62,036 nucleotides of DNA from Candidatus Endomicrobiellum mastotermitis (lineage in GTDB: Bacteria; Elusimicrobiota; Endomicrobiia; Endomicrobiales; Endomicrobiaceae): NCBI GenBank assembly GCA_031272445.1, contig JAISTT010000002.1, forward strand, positions 1-62,036, given 5' to 3'. Positions 57,184 to 62,036 of the stretch are shown piece by piece; the stretch's first letter is position 1; each line of letters opens with the position of its first letter. Under the pieces are notes generated by a model. That model was not told the origin of the DNA, searched no databases, and worked only from the letters and a program-made list of their open reading frames with translations. Position numbers and translations under genes: made by a program.

Positions 57184-57229
57184 CCCCTCCTCTTATATAC
57201 TTTACAAGTATATGTGGGGAGGGGGGGGT
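57184..57229 (-). terminator. Strong GC-rich terminator after the initiator tRNA
   Basis: CCCCTCC pairs with GGAGGGG around an inner TATATAC/GTATAT stem. On the minus strand the structure is followed by TGTATTTTTTAATT. It lies downstream of the minus-strand tRNA-Met. The plus strand shows a G-rich run (GGGGAGGGGGGGG), which stands out sharply in this AT-rich sequence. Confidence 0.75.
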
Positions 57230-57239
57230 ACAAAAAAAC

Positions 57240-57313
<74 letters not shown>

Positions 57314-57388
57314 ACTAAATAATTTTCTAATCCTCTCCGTATATTATTATACATGTATTATACTAAAATTTTACTTTTTGTCAAATGC

Positions 57389-60300
57389 TTATTGCACAAT
57401 CGCATCATTTTGTTTATCAATTTTTACAGATATTATCTTAGAAATACCATATTCTTCCATCGTAACACCATAAAGAACATCTGCTATTTCCATTGTACGT
57501 TTATTATGTGTTACAACTAAAAATTGTATACTAGTAGAAAACTCTTTAATCATAGCATTATACCTACCAACATTAGCATCATCCAACGAAGCATCTACCT
57601 CATCTAAAATACAAAAGAGAGAAGGCTTTGTCATAAAAAAAGCAAAAACCAAAGCAATAGCCGTTAAAGTCTTTTCGCCACCAGAACAAAGAGAAATATT
57701 TTGCAATTTTTTTCCTGGTGGCTGTGCAAGTATATCAATTCCACTTTCAAGCAAGCCATTTTCATCACTAAGTATTAAATCTGCTTCCCCACCCTCAAAA
57801 AGTTTCATATAGAGCTTTTTAAAATTCTCCCTTACAAGGTTGAAAGTCTTTTTAAAATTCTCAGTAGTAGATTGATTAATTTTTTTTATAATTTCACGTA
57901 AATCATTTTTAGCTATTAATAAATCCTGCTGTTGTACCAAAAGAGAATTATATTTTTTCTCAATACTCTCATACTCTTCTTGTGCCGTAAAATTTACAGA
58001 TCCTAAAGATTTAATTTTATCTCTTATCTCTTTAATTTCCTCAACATCTACTCTAATATTATTATCAAAATTACTTTTTATTTCTTCATAATTCTTCCCA
58101 TAAATATCTGTAAGTTTTTTTTTTGAATCGTCCTTCTTATATTCAAGATTTTTTAAATCAATCTTCCTAATGTTTATTTCGCTATTTACACTATCCATTT
58201 TACTTTGTAATTTGCGTAACTCATCTGCTTTTGTATTCAGTGCAGATTGAAATGCTTGTTTATCCTTCAAAAAAACTTGTATTTCAAGTTCCCTTTTAAA
58301 CTGTCCATCAAGCAACTGCTTCACTCTTTTACTTTCAGTTTGCTGAGATGCAACTGACTCTAGAATCTTCTTACTATTTTCAGAAATCTTAAATTCAAGA
58401 TTCTTTATTTGAGTTCTAAAGTTAGCAATATTATCTACAATGTATTGGCATTCTCTATTTTTATTTTCAAGTTCAGTAAGCTTTTTTTCCCAATTACTTC
58501 TTGCATCCATCATAACAGGAGCAAGAGCTTCTTCCTTCTTTCTCATTAAAAATACACTGTTTTCAATAGTTTTCAGTTCATTGTAAAATTCAAATAATTT
58601 TATTTCATAATCTGAAATCTTTGCTTCAAAAACAGATATTTTTTCATCAAAAGATCTAAACTCAAAATTTTTATTATTTATTTCCTTTTTATGCTTATCT
58701 ATTTCATCAACAATATTTCTTATCTCATTTCTTTTCTGTTCAACATGAACTTGTTTCTCATCAATCTGCGTTTTGATTTTTATCACATCAAAACCTAAGT
58801 TCTCTTTTTCAATCAAAAGACTCTCTCGATATTTATCTACATGTTGCATTTTAAATTGTATATCAGAAATATTTTGCTTTATTTCTCTTGATTCATCACT
58901 AAGTTTTTTTATTTGTTCCTCAACTAATATCGGTTTCTCGAAAAATATTTTTCCTCCACCCTGAACTAAAACATTTCCATAAAATCTACTACCTGAAATA
59001 AAAGAATTGGAACATATAAAACGAATTATTTTTTCATCGCGTAAATCGTAGCTTAAATATTTTATAAGTTCAAAATGTCTTAAAGGAAGTCCTATACTGA
59101 CATTTTTATAATAATCAGAAATTTTCTCAACGATTATAAACGAGAGTCTGCTTAAATTATTATCCTCTAAAAATCTAATAGCATACTCAGCCTTTTCTAA
59201 AGTTTCACATACAAGATAATTTAATTTTTCTCCTAAAATGGATGCAATAAGTTCACGTTTATTTTTATCAATAACAATCAGATTACTTATAGGACCTCTT
59301 GCAAAATCACCCAAACTCAATACCGCTCTTATAGATGATCTAATAGGATCTTTATACTCAAATTCTTTTAAAGCAACTGTACGAGCATCATTAGAAGCTA
59401 GAATATCTCTATACTTAGAAAAATCACTGTTAAAAATTTTCATTTCTTCATCGTTTTTCAAAATAGCTTCATTTATTTCTTCTTGTTTAACTTTAAGTAA
59501 TTGTAGTGATTTATTCCTATCGAGAAGCTCAACTTCAATCTTTGCTATTTCTTGATTCATAGAAACAATAATACTCTCAAGTCTTAACACTATCTTCTTT
59601 AAAGAAATTATATCTGCATCTAAATGTATTTTTTTTTCTGTAAATTCTTCCTTTAAATTAAGACGCTTTCTTTTTTCAGATTCAAGTTCTGAAATTTGTA
59701 ATTGAATTGATTTTTTTTTCGATTCAATTTCGAATAATCTCATTTTTACAGTATTGTATTGTTGTTCCTTTTCTCTATAAATATTTTCAAAACGATGCAC
59801 TTCAATTGAAAAAGAATCATCACTAATATTCAGTTTTTTAAGCTGCTCTTCCATATTAATAATTTTATCACAATACACTGAAAGTTCTTTTTCAAGTATT
59901 TCCTGCTCTGATTTTATTTCAACTTCACGTTGCGTCTCATGTTTAATTATTTGATTAGCAATATCTATCTGTGTTTTGATTCTACCTAAATCTTTATTTA
60001 TATTTAGATATCGTTCATTTATCTCATCTAGATTAAAACGCAGGTTTTGAATTTCCGAGTCAAATTGTTTTAATAAAACATCACCAGATTCAAATTCTTT
60101 TATCTTAGTATCTAGCTTCTTTTTAACTTCTTCTATTTCAATATTATTACAAGTAACACAATATACTAAGTATGAAATCTCACATCTCGCAAGATTTTCC
60201 TGATATTCATTATACTGCTTAGCTTTTACCACAGATAAACCTAAAGCTGCCATCTGCTGTTTATATATTTTAAGAATGTCAGATAAACGTGATATATCTG

Positions 60301-60856
60301 TATCAACTTTTTCAAGCCTTTTTAAAGTTTCTTCTCTTCTTGCCTTATATTTTGCAACTCCAGCAGCTTCCTCAAACAATTCTCTTCTACTTTCAGGCTT
60401 TGCCGTAACTAAAAAATCAATCTTGCCCTGCTCAATTATTGAATAACTATCAATCCCTAAACCACTATCTAGAAATATATCTTTTACATCTTTAAGTCTA
60501 CACTGATTTTTGTTTATAAAATATTCACTTTCACCACTTCTAAACAACTTTCTTGTTATAGTGACTTCTGAGTAATTCACAGGTAAAACATTTTGCGAAT
60601 TATCAAAAACAAGAGAAACTTCTGCCATTCCGCTTATCGTCCTTGTTTGAGTACCGCTAAATATAACTTCCTGCATATTAGAACTTCTCATTGATTTTGA
60701 TTTTTGTTCTCCAAGACACCAACGTATAGAATCAACTATATTAGATTTGCCACATCCGTTAGGACCTATAATACCTGAAATTTCAGATTTAAATTCCAAC
60801 ACTGTCCTCTCAGCAAATGACTTAAAGCCACTTATTTCTAGTTTTTTCAAATACAT
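57389..60856 (-). CDS. smc: Chromosome segregation protein SMC
   Basis: SMC is the core ATPase of bacterial condensin. The protein has the N-terminal Walker A GPNGCGKSNIVDSIRW, a long coiled coil, a hinge at about residues 500-640 (ASILGEKLNYLVCETLEKAE...), a second coiled coil, then signature LCSGGEKTLTAIAL and Walker B FCILDEVDASLDDAN. I chose the ATG at 60856, 7 bases after AAGGA, giving 1155 residues, a normal length; the frame is open six codons further. scpA and scpB are not in the window. Confidence 0.95.
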   Translation of the reverse strand: MYLKKLEISGFKSFAERTVLEFKSEISGIIGPNGCGKSNIVDSIRWCLGEQKSKSMRSSNMQEVIFSGTQTRTISGMAEVSLVFDNSQNVLPVNYSEVTITRKLFRSGESEYFINKNQCRLKDVKDIFLDSGLGIDSYSIIEQGKIDFLVTAKPESRRELFEEAAGVAKYKARREETLKRLEKVDTDISRLSDILKIYKQQMAALGLSVVKAKQYNEYQENLARCEISYLVYCVTCNNIEIEEVKKKLDTKIKEFESGDVLLKQFDSEIQNLRFNLDEINERYLNINKDLGRIKTQIDIANQIIKHETQREVEIKSEQEILEKELSVYCDKIINMEEQLKKLNISDDSFSIEVHRFENIYREKEQQYNTVKMRLFEIESKKKSIQLQISELESEKRKRLNLKEEFTEKKIHLDADIISLKKIVLRLESIIVSMNQEIAKIEVELLDRNKSLQLLKVKQEEINEAILKNDEEMKIFNSDFSKYRDILASNDARTVALKEFEYKDPIRSSIRAVLSLGDFARGPISNLIVIDKNKRELIASILGEKLNYLVCETLEKAEYAIRFLEDNNLSRLSFIIVEKISDYYKNVSIGLPLRHFELIKYLSYDLRDEKIIRFICSNSFISGSRFYGNVLVQGGGKIFFEKPILVEEQIKKLSDESREIKQNISDIQFKMQHVDKYRESLLIEKENLGFDVIKIKTQIDEKQVHVEQKRNEIRNIVDEIDKHKKEINNKNFEFRSFDEKISVFEAKISDYEIKLFEFYNELKTIENSVFLMRKKEEALAPVMMDARSNWEKKLTELENKNRECQYIVDNIANFRTQIKNLEFKISENSKKILESVASQQTESKRVKQLLDGQFKRELEIQVFLKDKQAFQSALNTKADELRKLQSKMDSVNSEINIRKIDLKNLEYKKDDSKKKLTDIYGKNYEEIKSNFDNNIRVDVEEIKEIRDKIKSLGSVNFTAQEEYESIEKKYNSLLVQQQDLLIAKNDLREIIKKINQSTTENFKKTFNLVRENFKKLYMKLFEGGEADLILSDENGLLESGIDILAQPPGKKLQNISLCSGGEKTLTAIALVFAFFMTKPSLFCILDEVDASLDDANVGRYNAMIKEFSTSIQFLVVTHNKRTMEIADVLYGVTMEEYGISKIISVKIDKQNDAIVQ

Positions 60857-61124
60857 TATTGTCCTTATCTTCAAAATAGAATAGATTTACTTTTAAGTCT
60901 ACACTTTATAAAACAAACAATCACACAAAAAAGAAAATTTCTCTCAATTTAACATGAAAATTCCTTCCTTTAATGTTTTAATATTGCCTTATTTTTAACA
61001 TATATTGTTTGGTACGCGTAGATTACAACTCTCTTACAAAAGTAAAAGGCATAATAAATAATTAATTTACAATTAAAAAGTATTATAATTACGAAGTTAA
61101 ATAAATAAAAACACACCTAAAATT
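60857..61124. other. Intergenic region before smc
   Basis: These 268 AT-rich bases lie between the end of the acetyltransferase-like gene and smc, both on minus. AAGGA near 60865 is the smc ribosome site. No gene is seen. Confidence 0.4.
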
Positions 61125-62036
61125 TCAATTACTGTATATAGCATACTTCTTATAAATTTTACCATTCATCATTTCAACAGTACGTTGCGTCATTATATTA
61201 TCATCAAGCACCCATGAGAGTTCACAATGCTTATAACCGTTCCTAAGCGCATTTTTTAACCCTTTTTCATACATAACTGCTTCAATACCTTTATACCTAT
61301 ATTCTTTTAAAACACCCATGACCATAAGTCTCAATTTATTTATTTTCCTCTTATAATATAAAAATTTTAAGATTCCAAAAGGGGAAAGTTTACCATCAAG
61401 CTTTTTTAAAACCTGATTATAATCAGGTAAAGAAATAAGTACTCCAACAGGAGAACCTGCTACTGTTGCCATTATAACCATCTCTGGGTCCATAAACATT
61501 TTCAATTTTGAAGCAACTTCAATAAACTCCTCATTACTCCATGGTACAAACCCCCAATTTTTTTCCCACGCATGATTATATATTGATATTATATCCTCTA
61601 AATATTTCTCAAATGACTTCTTTTGTATAGTCTTTATTTCTAATGTCGGAAGTTTCCTTTTTACTACAGCTACCACTTTCTCAAGTCTGCAAATTCTAGA
61701 ATCTTCTGTAACATCCATATTATAAGCATAAAGTTCCTTTATCTTCCTAAGACCACACTGTTCAGCAAGTCGCAAATAATATTGAGGAGTATACGACATC
61801 ATGAAACTCGGTGACATATCAAATCCCTCTAATAAAAACCCACACTCATCATTTGTCGATGGATTCATAGGTCCAATCATCTTATATATATTTTGTTCTT
61901 TAAGCCAATCTCTTACAGCAGAAAAAAGCGCTACTGCCACTTTAATATCGTTAAAACATTCAAAAAAACCAAAAAATCCACAATTGTCATTTTGAAATTC
62001 TATATAGTTATAGTCTATTATAGCTACAACTCTACC
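61125..62036 (-). CDS. GNAT-superfamily N-acetyltransferase-like protein, 5' end beyond the window
   Basis: The frame runs without a stop to the window edge (304 codons), so the start lies outside. The edge portion reads VVAIIDYNYIEFQNDNCGFFGFFECFND before the segment MIGPMNPSTNDECGFLLEGFD. PSFMMSYTPQYY follows, and a C-terminal acetyltransferase fold with KLRLMVMGVLKEYRYKGIEAVMYEKGLKNALRNGYKHCELSWVLDDNIMTQRTVE. This is a widespread hypothetical family of about 370 residues with a GNAT-like C-terminus. The acyl acceptor is unknown. Confidence 0.75.
   Translation of the reverse strand, partial: GRVVAIIDYNYIEFQNDNCGFFGFFECFNDIKVAVALFSAVRDWLKEQNIYKMIGPMNPSTNDECGFLLEGFDMSPSFMMSYTPQYYLRLAEQCGLRKIKELYAYNMDVTEDSRICRLEKVVAVVKRKLPTLEIKTIQKKSFEKYLEDIISIYNHAWEKNWGFVPWSNEEFIEVASKLKMFMDPEMVIMATVAGSPVGVLISLPDYNQVLKKLDGKLSPFGILKFLYYKRKINKLRLMVMGVLKEYRYKGIEAVMYEKGLKNALRNGYKHCELSWVLDDNIMTQRTVEMMNGKIYKKYAIYSN

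Overview
This is an AT-rich chromosomal window carrying mostly housekeeping genes, nearly all on the minus strand after about 3.7 kb. I infer a reduced, probably host-associated bacterium. An Elusimicrobiota/Endomicrobium-like symbiont of termite-gut protists fits several traits: a B12-dependent ribonucleotide reductase with B12 import, a sugar-phosphate MFS transporter of the GlpT/UhpC family, carboxyspermidine-type polyamine synthesis, a very AT-rich sequence, and several genes caught while decaying. No rRNA is present and no search was possible, so the taxon is inference. TGA is used as a normal stop.

Layout. 0-3.4 kb (+): a wrecked leuC, then intact leuD, leuB and asd, closed by a terminator. 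3.7-7.2 kb: carboxynorspermidine dehydrogenase and decarboxylase genes and a PAP2 phosphatase. 7.2-10.4 kb: a cobalamin ABC importer and a cob(I)alamin adenosyltransferase. 11.0-16.2 kb: a complete pstSCAB-phoU locus with two unlike pstB genes. 16.3-24 kb: guaA, dcd, B12-dependent nrdJ and two tandem diguanylate cyclases. 24.4-35.8 kb: lplA, a one-domain alkyltransferase, a short uvrC, murJ, miaA, mutL, a nonsense-interrupted mutS, a lytic transglycosylase and miaB. 35.9-38.1 kb: serA with a class V aminotransferase. 38.6-44.3 kb: tig-clpP-clpX-lon, with clpX a pseudogene. 44.3-50.6 kb: tRNAs, glyQS, dCMP deaminase, a frameshifted gph and the sugar-phosphate transporter. 50.6-52.5 kb: a gene graveyard. 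52.6-62 kb: panD, mscS, a dksA-like gene, arginine/lysine decarboxylase, tRNAs, a dNMP-kinase-like gene, smc and a partial acetyltransferase.

How the genes work together. B12 import, adenosylation and nrdJ form one dependency chain for DNA precursors, supported by dcd and dCMP deaminase. Aspartate semialdehyde from asd, a decarboxylase and the nspC pair outline spermidine synthesis. serA plus the class V aminotransferase probably make phosphoserine.

The most interesting feature is the pair of PstB ATPases. One has lost the LSGGQ signature. The other has lost the Q-loop Gln and the switch His. The defects are complementary and predict an obligate heterodimer with one working and one degenerate ATP site. 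The second theme is decay under way: leuC, clpX, mutS and gph are broken, and the btuF signal peptide is out of frame, while their partners leuD, clpP and mutL remain open.
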